Shown piece after piece: positions 1-7,681 of a DNA stretch of 9,072 nucleotides. The first letter of the stretch is position 1; the number at the start of each line of letters is the position of its first letter. The notes beneath the pieces are model-generated. The model was given only the letters and a program-made list of their open reading frames with translations. It was not told the DNA's origin and did no database searches. Source of the DNA: Paludibacteraceae bacterium (lineage in GTDB: Bacteria > Bacteroidota > Bacteroidia > Bacteroidales > Paludibacteraceae); assembly GCA_017550055.1 (NCBI GenBank), contig JAFYMM010000308.1, positions 1 to 9,072 on the forward strand. The letters run 5' to 3'. The position numbers and the translations under genes were made by a program.

Positions 1-870
1 GATGGTAAATTCTTTACATTTGAAGAGTATAAAAACTTGATTACAAGCGAACAAACTGACAAAGATGGTAACTTGATTTGCCTCTATGCAAACGATGCCG
101 ACGAACAACACTCGTATATCGAAGCAGCTCAGGCTAAGGGTTATGATGTGTTGTTGATGGATGGTCAGTTGGATTCGCACTGGGTAGGTCAGTGGGAACA
201 AAAGAATGAAAAAGTGCGTTTCGTGCGCGTAGATAGCGATGTAGTAGGCAAATTGATTCAAAAATCGGATGCTCCACAAGTAGAACTCAACGACGAACAA
301 CGTCAGGCGTTGACATCAGTGTTCCAAGCACAATTGCCAAAAATCGAGAAATCGGAATTCATCGTCACTCTCGATGCACTTGGCGAAGATGCAGCACCTA
401 TCATCATCACACAAAACGAATTTATGCGTCGTATGAAAGATATGTCGCGCACGGGAGGCAATCCAATGATGGCGTTCTATGGCGAAATGCCTGACTCATA
501 TTCGCTTGTGCTAAATACAACACACCCATTGATGAAGGCGGTGTTGGATGCCGAAGAGGCTGAATGTGCGGCAGAAATCAAACCAATTGCCGATGAGATG
601 AAGTCGCTCGATGCACGTAAAGCAGAGTTGAAAAAATCGCACGAAGGCAAAAAAGATGATGAAGTGCCTGTGGCAGAGAAAGAAGAGATTAATAATCTCG
701 ATAAACAAATTGCTGAATTAGGTGAAAAACGCACTGCGGTGTTTGCTCGTTTTGCAGCAGGTCATGACAAAGTGAAACAGTTGATTGACCTTGCATTGCT
801 CGCAAATAATATGTTGAAAGGCAAAGATTTGGCAGATTTTGTGAAACGAAGTATTTCTTTGATGAAATAA
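1..870 (+). CDS. htpG: Molecular chaperone HtpG (Hsp90), C-terminal part only
   Basis: The reading frame is already open at base 1 and codes for 289 residues before TAA at 868-870, so the gene is cut by the window edge. Bacterial HtpG in this phylum is usually about 680 residues, so the ATPase domain and most of the middle domain are missing. HtpG is a cytosolic, ATP-driven homodimeric chaperone that remodels client proteins. The visible part begins at the end of the middle domain (DGKFFTFEEYKN). It contains the signature MRRMKDMS...MAFYGEMPDSYSLVLNTTHP, followed by a Lys/Glu-rich helical stretch (around AELKKSHEGKKDDEVPVAEKEE) and the C-terminal dimerisation helices ending DLADFVKRSISLMK. 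The charged stretch fits Bacteroidota HtpG and I do not read it as a disruption. Codons favour CGT/CGC, ATC and CTC, as in secA. The gene is followed at once by a strong terminator. The identification is very secure; only the N-terminal portion is unseen. Confidence 0.97.
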   Translation, partial: DGKFFTFEEYKNLITSEQTDKDGNLICLYANDADEQHSYIEAAQAKGYDVLLMDGQLDSHWVGQWEQKNEKVRFVRVDSDVVGKLIQKSDAPQVELNDEQRQALTSVFQAQLPKIEKSEFIVTLDALGEDAAPIIITQNEFMRRMKDMSRTGGNPMMAFYGEMPDSYSLVLNTTHPLMKAVLDAEEAECAAEIKPIADEMKSLDARKAELKKSHEGKKDDEVPVAEKEEINNLDKQIAELGEKRTAVFARFAAGHDKVKQLIDLALLANNMLKGKDLADFVKRSISLMK

Positions 871-878
871 TTTTTTAT

Positions 879-934
879 AAGACAGAAGAACAAAAGGACA
901 AAATTATGTTCTTATGTTCTTTTGTCTTTTTTTT
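879..934 (+). terminator. Rho-independent terminator of htpG
   Basis: A 21-nt arm (879-899) and its inverted copy (908-928) are complementary except at three positions, at least two of which can be G-U pairs. The loop is 8 nt (900-907, AAAATTAT). An uninterrupted run of eight T follows at 927-934. The stem starts 8 nt after the htpG stop codon. The T-tract exists only in the + direction, so this is not a bidirectional terminator. The next start codon, at 937, lies directly behind the T-tract. Confidence 0.88.
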
Positions 935-936
935 AT

Positions 937-2139
937 ATGCGTTGGTTTAAACTGTTTTTACTGAATTTTGTTGGGGTGCTTAATGATAATTTCATGAAGC
1001 ACTGTATAATATTTGTGGCGGTGGGGTGGAGTATGCCCGAGTGGATGACGCAGAGCCAGTTGATAGCGGCGGTGAGTGCGGCATTGGTGTTGCCATACTT
1101 GCTACTCTCGCCATATTCAGGCGAAATGGCCGAACGCTTTGAAAAACAGAGAATAGTGAGATTGATGAAGATGTTGGAATTGCCGATAGTGGCGGTGGCA
1201 GGCATAGGATTTTGGGTTGAGTCGGTGTGGGTAGTGCTATTGGCCGTGCTATTGATGGGGATGCAGAGTTGCTTGTATTCGCCTGCAAAATATGGACTTA
1301 TACGCGATGTAGAGGGCGAGCGAGGAGTAGCTTTTGGTAGTGGTATGTTCGAGATGATGGCATTTTTGGGGATATTGATAGGGACTGTGTTGGCAGCTTA
1401 CTTGTCAGACCACTATGCGTGGTGGGTGGTTTCGTTGGTGATGGTTGTGTTGGCATTGGTAGGGTGGAGATTGTCGGTGATTTTGGGTATAAAAGGTTTG
1501 GAGTTTGATAGTCAGCATAATACGGATAGAGTGACGCGAAATCCGATAAGATTTTTGATTGATTCCTACAGGTTTGCATCGCAACACAAGGGTTTGAATA
1601 GAGCTATTTATGGAGCTTCGTTGTTGTGGTTGTTGGGAGGGGTGTTGCAGATGAACGTGGTGTTGCATAGTACGCGTACGCTTGGGATGAGCAATACGGC
1701 ATCAAGTGTTGTGTTGGCAATGGCAGCAGTGGGGATAGCGATAGGGTGTAGTGTGACAGGAAAATTGATAGAGAAGCGTGATAAGCGAGGGTTTATCGTA
1801 GGCGGATTGATAGGTGTGGCTCTTGCATTGAGTATAGTGTTGATATTTAAGCCTCAAGGATGGATGTTGGGCGCAATGGTCTTTTTGATAGCATTTAGCG
1901 GAGGGGTGTTTCAAGTGCCATGTTTGACAATAGTGCAAAGTGCTGATATTGGGCATAGATTGGGTGGTATGTTGGCATATCTTAATCTTTTGACATTTAT
2001 TTTTGTGCTTATTGGCACAGCGATATTCTCTGTGATTACGGCTCTGACTGCTCAAAATAGTTATGCTGTGTTTGTTGTGATGTTGATAATCATTATATTA
2101 AGTATCTTTGTATTTGTGAAACAAGGCAAGATGAAGTAA
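937..2139 (+). CDS. MFS transporter of the LplT (lysophospholipid transporter-like) group
   Basis: This 400-residue integral membrane protein has about 12 hydrophobic segments. Family marks include FVGVLNDNFMK near residues 11-21 (the 'F.G.FNDN..K' helix-1 motif) and YSPAKYGLIRD at about 114-124, a near-invariant stretch in LplT and in the transporter half of LplT-acyltransferase fusions. LplT proteins flip lysophospholipids across the inner membrane for re-acylation. That substrate is inferred from the family and is not shown by this sequence. No acyltransferase domain is fused and none lies next to it. The frame stays open upstream to a TTG at 922, but that would put five codons inside the htpG terminator. 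ATG 937 keeps the whole first motif and is preferred. No ribosome-binding site is visible. Codon use (TTG, ATA, AGA, GTG) is G-rich and unlike htpG and secA, which suggests modest expression. A general MFS efflux role cannot be excluded. Confidence 0.85.
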   Translation: MRWFKLFLLNFVGVLNDNFMKHCIIFVAVGWSMPEWMTQSQLIAAVSAALVLPYLLLSPYSGEMAERFEKQRIVRLMKMLELPIVAVAGIGFWVESVWVVLLAVLLMGMQSCLYSPAKYGLIRDVEGERGVAFGSGMFEMMAFLGILIGTVLAAYLSDHYAWWVVSLVMVVLALVGWRLSVILGIKGLEFDSQHNTDRVTRNPIRFLIDSYRFASQHKGLNRAIYGASLLWLLGGVLQMNVVLHSTRTLGMSNTASSVVLAMAAVGIAIGCSVTGKLIEKRDKRGFIVGGLIGVALALSIVLIFKPQGWMLGAMVFLIAFSGGVFQVPCLTIVQSADIGHRLGGMLAYLNLLTFIFVLIGTAIFSVITALTAQNSYAVFVVMLIIIILSIFVFVKQGKMK

Positions 2140-2171
2140 TTTGGATTTTTTGTTTTTTTTTTGTATCTTTG
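2140..2171 (+). promoter_or_regulatory. Bacteroidota-type promoter for the Omp28-like gene
   Basis: TTTG at 2140-2143 and TATCTTTG at 2164-2171 are 20 nt apart. This matches the Bacteroidota primary sigma consensus (TTTG near -33, TAnnTTTG near -7). The promoter begins right after the transporter stop codon. Transcription should start a few bases after 2171, giving a leader of about 100 nt before ATG 2276. I see no hairpin plus T-run ahead of it, so read-through from the transporter remains possible; the T-rich tract at 2146-2162 has no stem before it. Confidence 0.75.
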
Positions 2172-2183
2172 CAAAAAAAATTG

Positions 2184-2247
2184 AAAATGTGCTACACCTC
2201 GGCATAACTTAAGTAAACTTGTTTATGCTCTCGGTTTGCTACATTTT
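2184..2247 (+). promoter_or_regulatory. Imperfect inverted repeat in the 5' leader of the Omp28-like gene
   Basis: The leader folds on paper into one interrupted stem. AAAATGT (2184-2190) pairs with ACATTTT (2241-2247), GC (2191-2192) with GC (2238-2239), ACC (2196-2198) with GGT (2233-2235), and GCATAA (2202-2207) with TTATGC (2223-2228). The apex holds the perfect 8-nt palindrome ACTTAAGT (2207-2214). No T-tract follows, so it is not an intrinsic terminator. It lies wholly between the predicted transcription start and the ATG. It could be a structured mRNA leader or an operator-like dyad; I recognise no known riboswitch. Confidence 0.4.
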
Positions 2248-2275
2248 TGCAAATTGGAAATAACCATAGGGAAGT

Positions 2276-4129
2276 ATGAATTTTTATAGATTTTTATTGG
2301 CATTTGCGGCAGTATTGACAACATTGGGGGTTGATGCTCGTCAGATGTATATTGGCAACTTGAAGTTTGAAGATAAATTTCGTCAGACTGGCACGACATC
2401 GAATGATACGGTTGGTGCGGCGGTATTTGTGTCGGCTCAAGATTTGCAAGATAAAGTTGGTGCAGAATTGACCTCTGTGTCGATGTATCAGATAGGCGCA
2501 GTACAGCCAAAATATTTGCGTTTGTTTGTGGCAAGTGCATTGGATTCGGTGTTCTTGTTTGATAAAGAGATTGATGTAACAACAATAGTGGAGGGTTGGA
2601 ATAGAGTAGAGTTGGATGAGCCTATTTTGTTGACAGGCGATTCGTTGTATATTGGCTACTATTTGTTGGGAGGAAAGACAATTAGTCAGGCTGTAGCTAA
2701 TAATTCGTCGGTTCAATCGTATATACGCAAAGGGTCGGCAGCTAATTGGACATCGACAAAAGGTATTGCGGTGTATGGTACAGTTGAGGGAGATATGTTG
2801 CCAGCGCATGATGTGGTGTTGACATCAGGAGTAAATAGCATAGATGTGGAGATGAGTAAGGCTTTTAACGTAGCATTTTGTGTGGAAAATGTTGCTGCTG
2901 ATACGATTCGTACGATAGAGATGGAGTGTGATTTGGGAAATGGGGAAAAAGAGGTGCGTGTGATGGATGTGGAAATCCCTTATCTTGGCGTGGATAGCAT
3001 AGTGTTTGATAATTTGAAATTTGATGAAATTGGTCTTTATGATGTGAAGTTTGTAGTAACAAAGTTGAACGGAGAGGCTGATTTGAAACCAGAAAATAAT
3101 GAGCAGAGAGTGGCGGTGAATGTGTTGGAAAGAATAGTGGCGCGTAAGGTGTTGCTCGAAGTGTTCTCGACAGAGAATTGCACAGCATGTCCTAAAGGGC
3201 ATGATATAGTAGAGGCTTCGATAGATGGACGTCATGACCAAGTGATAGAAGTGGGGCATCATGTGGCATTCTATACAGACCAATGGACATTGCCAGCAGA
3301 TACGATTTATATGAATTTCTATTATTCGGCAATAGTAACAACATTTGCTCCGGCAGGGATGATTGACCGTACGTTGTGGTCGAAAGCAGATGGACATAAA
3401 AATCCTTATCAAGGTGGTGATAGTTGTGTAGTGTTTTCTATTGAAAGTGCTGATGTGTGGAGTTTGTTGAACGTGTCATTATCGAAACCAGCATTGGCGT
3501 GGATTGATTTGGAAACTGAATTTAGTGAAGAGGATTCTATATTGACGATAAAAACAGCGGGAAAATCGATTACTCAACTTGGAGGAGAACCTCGATTGAC
3601 AGTCTATGTGACAGAAGATAATCTTGCAACAGATCGTCAAGCAGGATGGAATAAAGGTTTGTATTATCAACACAATGTAAATCGTCATATAGCAACAGAT
3701 GTTTGGGGTGATAGAGTTGAATTGAATGATGGGTTTGAGAAAGAGTATAAGGTGAAAATACAGCCTAATTGGAATGTTGATAATTTGAATGTCGTGGCAT
3801 TTGTTCATAACTATTCAACAAAAGAAAACGTAAAAGAACGCTATACTGATTTCAATGTCTATAACGCAGAGAAGGTGCAAGTGCGAGAGCATGAAGTAGC
3901 GGTGGATGATATAGAAGATTCGCCAATGACTGTGATTGTACGACAAAATGGCGAGATGGAGATAGTGGGAGAGTATGAGTCGGGCGTGATATACAACGTG
4001 AATGGACAAGCAGTAGCAACTCTTCGTGGTAGTCCTACTACATCTATTGCAAATATGCCAAATGGTGTGTATGTAGTAGCAATAACATTAACTGACGGAA
4101 CAAAATATAATACAAAAATAGTAAAATAA
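2276..4129 (+). CDS. Secreted Omp28-family protein with CxxCP motif and T9SS sorting tail
   Basis: The 617-residue product starts with a Sec signal peptide (MNFYRFLLAFAAVLTTLGVDA, cleavage probably near residue 21), which also supports this ATG. Residues about 25-170 look like a beta-rich domain and about 175-285 like an Ig/CARDB-like beta domain. The stretch RKVLLEVFSTENCTACPKGH (290-309) is the hallmark of the Omp28 family, a thioredoxin-like fold; the cysteines are C302 and C305. The Omp28-like part continues to about residue 530. The last 70 residues (VIYNVNGQAV...MPNGVYVVAI...KYNTKIVK) match the type A C-terminal sorting domain of T9SS cargo. The protein should pass the inner membrane by Sec and the outer membrane by T9SS, ending on the surface or outside. 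Omp28 was named as an outer-membrane lipoprotein/adhesin in Porphyromonas; the biochemical role of the family is not settled. A redox role for the CxxC pair is inference. It has its own promoter and leader, and secA follows 40 nt downstream. Confidence 0.85.
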   Translation: MNFYRFLLAFAAVLTTLGVDARQMYIGNLKFEDKFRQTGTTSNDTVGAAVFVSAQDLQDKVGAELTSVSMYQIGAVQPKYLRLFVASALDSVFLFDKEIDVTTIVEGWNRVELDEPILLTGDSLYIGYYLLGGKTISQAVANNSSVQSYIRKGSAANWTSTKGIAVYGTVEGDMLPAHDVVLTSGVNSIDVEMSKAFNVAFCVENVAADTIRTIEMECDLGNGEKEVRVMDVEIPYLGVDSIVFDNLKFDEIGLYDVKFVVTKLNGEADLKPENNEQRVAVNVLERIVARKVLLEVFSTENCTACPKGHDIVEASIDGRHDQVIEVGHHVAFYTDQWTLPADTIYMNFYYSAIVTTFAPAGMIDRTLWSKADGHKNPYQGGDSCVVFSIESADVWSLLNVSLSKPALAWIDLETEFSEEDSILTIKTAGKSITQLGGEPRLTVYVTEDNLATDRQAGWNKGLYYQHNVNRHIATDVWGDRVELNDGFEKEYKVKIQPNWNVDNLNVVAFVHNYSTKENVKERYTDFNVYNAEKVQVREHEVAVDDIEDSPMTVIVRQNGEMEIVGEYESGVIYNVNGQAVATLRGSPTTSIANMPNGVYVVAITLTDGTKYNTKIVK

Positions 4130-4132
4130 GGA

Positions 4133-4149
4133 GAAAGTTCTTAACTTTC
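4133..4149 (+). repeat. Short perfect hairpin between the Omp28-like gene and secA
   Basis: GAAAGTT (4133-4139) and AACTTTC (4143-4149) are perfect inverted copies separated by a 3-nt loop (CTT). The hairpin starts 3 nt after the stop codon at 4127-4129. No T-tract follows, so it should not terminate transcription. It may slow exonuclease decay of the upstream message or mark a processing site, but a 7-bp AT-rich stem can also arise by chance. The AAGGAGAAAG just before it resembles a Shine-Dalgarno sequence but is about 35 nt from the secA ATG, too far to serve it. Confidence 0.35.
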
Positions 4150-4169
4150 AACATTCAACTTGAATATAT

Positions 4170-7100
4170 ATGGGATTTAATGATTTTTTAGCCAAAATAT
4201 TTGGTAACAAAGCACAACGCGACTTGAAAGAAGTATCGCCTATCGTAAACAAGATAAAAGAAATTTATCCGAAAATAGAAAAACTTTCGCACGATGAATT
4301 GCGTGGTCGTACAACCGCCATTCGTGCGCAGTTGCAAGATGCCGTAAAAGTATATCGTACTCGCATTGATGAAATTCGTGCTGAAGTAGAACGTACGGAA
4401 CTTGACAAACGTGAGAAACTTTATAAAGAGATAGATGAACTTGAAAAGAAAGTGTTGGATACACTTGAAGTAGAGCTCGATAAAGTGTTGCCAGAGGTGT
4501 TTGCTATCGTAAAAGATACAGCACGTCGATTTGCACAAAATGAAACAATTGAGGTTACAGCAACAGATTTCGACCGTCAATTGGCAATTAAGCATGACTT
4601 TGTTGAAATTGAAGGAGATAAAGCTATCTATAGCAACGAGTGGGAAGCAGGTGGCAATATGCACAAATGGGATATGATTCACTATGATGTGCAGTTGTTT
4701 GGTGGTGTTGTTCTTCATAAAGGCAAAATTGCCGAAATGGCTACAGGTGAGGGTAAAACTCTTGTGGCTACGTTGCCAGTATTCCTCAATGCTTTGACAG
4801 GCAATGGTGTGCATGTGGTTACAGTCAACGATTACCTCTCAAAACGTGACTCTGAGTGGATGGGTCCACTTTATATGTTCCATGGTTTGAGTGTGGATTG
4901 TATCGATAAACACCGTCCTAATTCGGAAGAACGTCGTCGTGCATATAACGCAGATATTACATTTGGTACTAATAACGAATTTGGTTTTGACTATCTTCGT
5001 GATAATATGGCTTCGGCACCAATTGACTTGGTACAACGCAAACACAACTACGCAATTGTCGATGAGGTTGACTCAGTGTTGATTGACGATGCGCGTACAC
5101 CATTGATTATTTCAGGTCCAGTGCCAAAAGGTGAAGACCAAATGTTTGAAGAGTATTGCCCACGTGTAGAGGTGTTGGTAAAACAACAAACAACAATGGC
5201 AACTCAATTGTTGGCTGAGGCTCGTGCTAAGATTGGCAATGAAGATAAGAAAATCAATGAAGAAGGTGCGTTGGCATTGTTCCGTTCGTATAAAGCGATG
5301 CCTAAAAATAAGGCATTGATTAAATATCTTTCAGAACCAGGTATTAGACAAATTCTTCTTAAAACAGAAGAATTCTATATGCAAGAAAATAGTAAACATA
5401 TGCATATAGCGACTGACCCTCTTCTCTTTGTTATCGATGAAAAACATAATTCTATCGAATTGACAGATAAGGGTATTGATACAATGACTCGTTCGACAGA
5501 AGACTCTAATTTCTTTGTATTGCCTGATGTTGGTGCTGAGATTGCCGAAATTGAAAAATCTGTTTTATCAGAAGAAGAAAAACAAGAGAGAAAAGATGCG
5601 GCACTTCAAGACTATTCAATTAAATCAGAACGTGTTCATACAGTAAATCAATTGCTCAAAGCATATACACTCTTTGCTAAAGATGACCAATATGTTGTGA
5701 TGGACAATAAAGTAATGATTGTCGATGAACAAACAGGTCGTATTATGGACGGACGTCGTTATAGCGATGGTCTTCACCAAGCGATTGAGGCAAAAGAGCG
5801 TGTGAAGGTAGAGGCTGCAACACAAACATTCGCAACTATTACACTTCAAAATTACTTCCGTATGTATCACAAATTGTCGGGTATGACTGGTACTGCGGAA
5901 ACAGAAGCAGGCGAATTTTGGGATATCTATAAATTGGATGTGGTAGTGATACCAACTAATCGTCCAATTGCACGTATAGACATGGAAGACCGCGTGTATA
6001 AAACAAAACGCGAAAAATATAATGCTGTAATTGAAGAGATTGTAAATCTTGTGGCAGCAGGTCGTCCTGTGCTTGTGGGTACTACTTCGGTAGAGATTTC
6101 GGAACTCTTGAGCCGTATGCTCACAATGCGTAAGATTTCTCACAATGTATTGAATGCTAAATTGCATCAAAAAGAGGCAGATATTGTAGCAGAGGCAGGT
6201 CGTGCAGGTACGGTAACAATTGCGACTAATATGGCAGGTCGTGGTACCGACATTAAACTCACTCCAGAGGTGAAAGCTGCGGGAGGTCTCGCTATTATTG
6301 GTACAGAGCGTCATGAAAGCCGTCGTGTTGACCGTCAGTTGCGTGGTCGTTCTGGTCGTCAAGGAGACCCAGGTTCTTCTGTGTTCTTTGTTTCGCTTGA
6401 AGATGATTTGATGCGTTTGTTCGGTTCTGAGCGTATATCTAAGGTGATGGATAGAATGGGATTCCAAGAGGGAGAAATGATTGAACATTCAATGATTTCT
6501 AAATCTATTGAACGTGCTCAAAAGAAAGTGGAAGAGAACAACTTTGGTATTCGTAAACGTTTGTTGGAATATGATGACGTGATGAACAAACAACGTACTG
6601 TTATTTATGCTCGTCGTCGTCATGCGTTGATGGGAGAACGTATAGGTGTTGATATTGTGAATACGCTTTATGATACAGCATTGATGATAGTGAATAATAA
6701 TCTTGCAACAATGGATTATGACGGCATTAAAACTGATATGTTGGCTGTATTTGCAATGGATGCGCCTGTTTCGGAAGAACAATTCCGTTCGATGCGAGCA
6801 GAAAACCTTGTAGATGCTGTGGCAGAAGCGGCATACGAAGTATTTGTTCGTAAAATGGATAAAATGGCGGAAGTTGCAAATCCGGTTATTAAGCAAGTTT
6901 ATGAAACACAAGGTGCTCAATATGAAAAGATTCTGATTCCTATTACAGATGGTAAACGTATGTATAATGTGCCAGTAGTGTTGAAAGAGGCATACGAAAC
7001 AGAATCGAAAGAGGTCGTTAAGGCATTTGAAAAAGCAATTCTTCTTCATGCAATTGATGAAGGTTGGAAAGAAAATCTTCGTGAACTTGACGAATTGAAA

Positions 7101-7469
7101 CATTCGGTGCAAAATGCAACTTATGAGCAAAAAGACCCACTTTTGATTTATAAACTTGAATCAAGCAATTTGTTTGGTAATATGCTCAACGAGATGAATC
7201 GTAAGATAACATCGGTGTTGATGCGTGCGCAAATACCTGTTCGTGAACCAGAACAAGTGCGTAAGGCCGAAACAGAACGCCGTCAAGACTATAGTCGTTA
7301 TAGTGCAAATAAGCAAGATATGACCGATATTCAACGAGCAGGTCAGCGAGACACACGTGAGCGTCAAGTGACACAACCTATCCATGCAGAGAAAACAGTT
7401 GGTCGTAATGATGCTTGTCCTTGTGGGTCAGGTAAAAAATATAAGAATTGTTGCGGTAAAAACGCGTAA
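4170..7469 (+). CDS. secA: Preprotein translocase ATPase SecA (long Bacteroidota form)
   Basis: SecA is the cytosolic motor that threads signal-peptide-bearing proteins through SecYEG. The 1099-residue product shows the expected parts in order. Walker A is TGEGKT at 192-197 (K196). The Walker B region is VDEVDSVLIDDARTPLIISG from 297. The nucleotide-binding fold 2 motifs are GMTGTAETEAGEF (571-583), NMAGRGTDI (687-695) and GTERHESRR...GRSGRQGDPG (711-735). YDDVMNKQR lies at 801-809. The C-terminal zinc-binding motif CPCGSGKKYKNCC uses C1083, C1085, C1094 and C1095, so the SecB/ribosome-binding tail is intact. The extra length sits mainly before Walker A, in a charged helical insertion at about 55-120, and in the peptide-crosslinking region at about 330-480. 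Both are usual for this phylum. ATG 4170 is fixed by the conserved start GFNDFLAKIFGNKAQRDLK. No promoter is evident in the 40-nt gap, so co-transcription with the Omp28-like gene or a promoter inside it is likely. CGT-dominated Arg codons indicate high expression. Confidence 0.98.
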   Translation: MGFNDFLAKIFGNKAQRDLKEVSPIVNKIKEIYPKIEKLSHDELRGRTTAIRAQLQDAVKVYRTRIDEIRAEVERTELDKREKLYKEIDELEKKVLDTLEVELDKVLPEVFAIVKDTARRFAQNETIEVTATDFDRQLAIKHDFVEIEGDKAIYSNEWEAGGNMHKWDMIHYDVQLFGGVVLHKGKIAEMATGEGKTLVATLPVFLNALTGNGVHVVTVNDYLSKRDSEWMGPLYMFHGLSVDCIDKHRPNSEERRRAYNADITFGTNNEFGFDYLRDNMASAPIDLVQRKHNYAIVDEVDSVLIDDARTPLIISGPVPKGEDQMFEEYCPRVEVLVKQQTTMATQLLAEARAKIGNEDKKINEEGALALFRSYKAMPKNKALIKYLSEPGIRQILLKTEEFYMQENSKHMHIATDPLLFVIDEKHNSIELTDKGIDTMTRSTEDSNFFVLPDVGAEIAEIEKSVLSEEEKQERKDAALQDYSIKSERVHTVNQLLKAYTLFAKDDQYVVMDNKVMIVDEQTGRIMDGRRYSDGLHQAIEAKERVKVEAATQTFATITLQNYFRMYHKLSGMTGTAETEAGEFWDIYKLDVVVIPTNRPIARIDMEDRVYKTKREKYNAVIEEIVNLVAAGRPVLVGTTSVEISELLSRMLTMRKISHNVLNAKLHQKEADIVAEAGRAGTVTIATNMAGRGTDIKLTPEVKAAGGLAIIGTERHESRRVDRQLRGRSGRQGDPGSSVFFVSLEDDLMRLFGSERISKVMDRMGFQEGEMIEHSMISKSIERAQKKVEENNFGIRKRLLEYDDVMNKQRTVIYARRRHALMGERIGVDIVNTLYDTALMIVNNNLATMDYDGIKTDMLAVFAMDAPVSEEQFRSMRAENLVDAVAEAAYEVFVRKMDKMAEVANPVIKQVYETQGAQYEKILIPITDGKRMYNVPVVLKEAYETESKEVVKAFEKAILLHAIDEGWKENLRELDELKHSVQNATYEQKDPLLIYKLESSNLFGNMLNEMNRKITSVLMRAQIPVREPEQVRKAETERRQDYSRYSANKQDMTDIQRAGQRDTRERQVTQPIHAEKTVGRNDACPCGSGKKYKNCCGKNA

Positions 7470-7488
7470 AAAAATAATGATAATAGAT

Positions 7489-7524
7489 TTGGCTACTAGG
7501 ATAATCTTAGTAGCCAATTTTTTT
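7489..7524 (+). terminator. Rho-independent terminator of secA
   Basis: TTGGCTACTA (7489-7498) and TAGTAGCCAA (7508-7517) are perfect inverted copies. The stem extends inward by one G-U and one G-C pair, giving about 12 bp and a 5-nt loop (ATAAT). Seven T follow at 7518-7524. The stem begins 19 nt after the secA stop. It closes the transcript cleanly, so the adhesin downstream needs its own promoter. Confidence 0.92.
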
Positions 7525-7594
7525 ATTTTGATATTTTAAATGTAAAAATACAAGGATGGGATAATGTGACATTATTAGATAAATAATGAATTTA

Positions 7595-7626
7595 TTTGAT
7601 TATTGTTATTATATAGTGTATTTTTG
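7595..7626 (+). promoter_or_regulatory. Possible upstream promoter for the adhesin gene
   Basis: TTTG (7595-7598) and TATTTTTG (7619-7626) are 20 nt apart and fit the Bacteroidota consensus formally. The surroundings are so T-rich that a chance match is quite possible, and the box lacks the TATCTTTGC context shared by the two stronger promoters in this window. If used, it would add about 85 nt to the adhesin leader. Confidence 0.35.
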
Positions 7627-7681
7627 TTTTATTTTTTAATTAAATTGATAATTCCGGGAGTGTAAATTTCTGCAAAAATAA

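Noticed and set aside
37..39. Internal TTG at 37 as start of htpG
   Set aside because: The frame is open and HtpG-like from base 1 (DGKFFTFEEYKN), so the gene simply enters from outside the window.
922..936. TTG at 922 as start of the transporter
   Set aside because: It would place the first five codons inside the terminator stem and T-tract. ATG 937 retains the full conserved N-terminus.
2146..2162. T-rich tract after the transporter as a terminator
   Set aside because: No stem precedes it. It is the spacer of the TTTG/TATCTTTG promoter.
2223..3412. Antisense open frames over the Omp28-like gene (up to 195 codons)
   Set aside because: Same mirror-codon effect. No signal, domain or promoter supports them, and the + strand gene is unambiguous from signal peptide to sorting tail.
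4188..7130. Long open frames on the - strand opposite secA (4188-4814, 5625-6488, 6489-7130)
   Set aside because: All three share the register that mirrors secA codons. They stay open because secA seldom uses TTA, CTA and TCA, and they end where those codons occur (for example TTA TCA near 5566-5571 separates two of them). The products are low-complexity and rich in His, Cys, Phe and Thr, with no recognisable domain.
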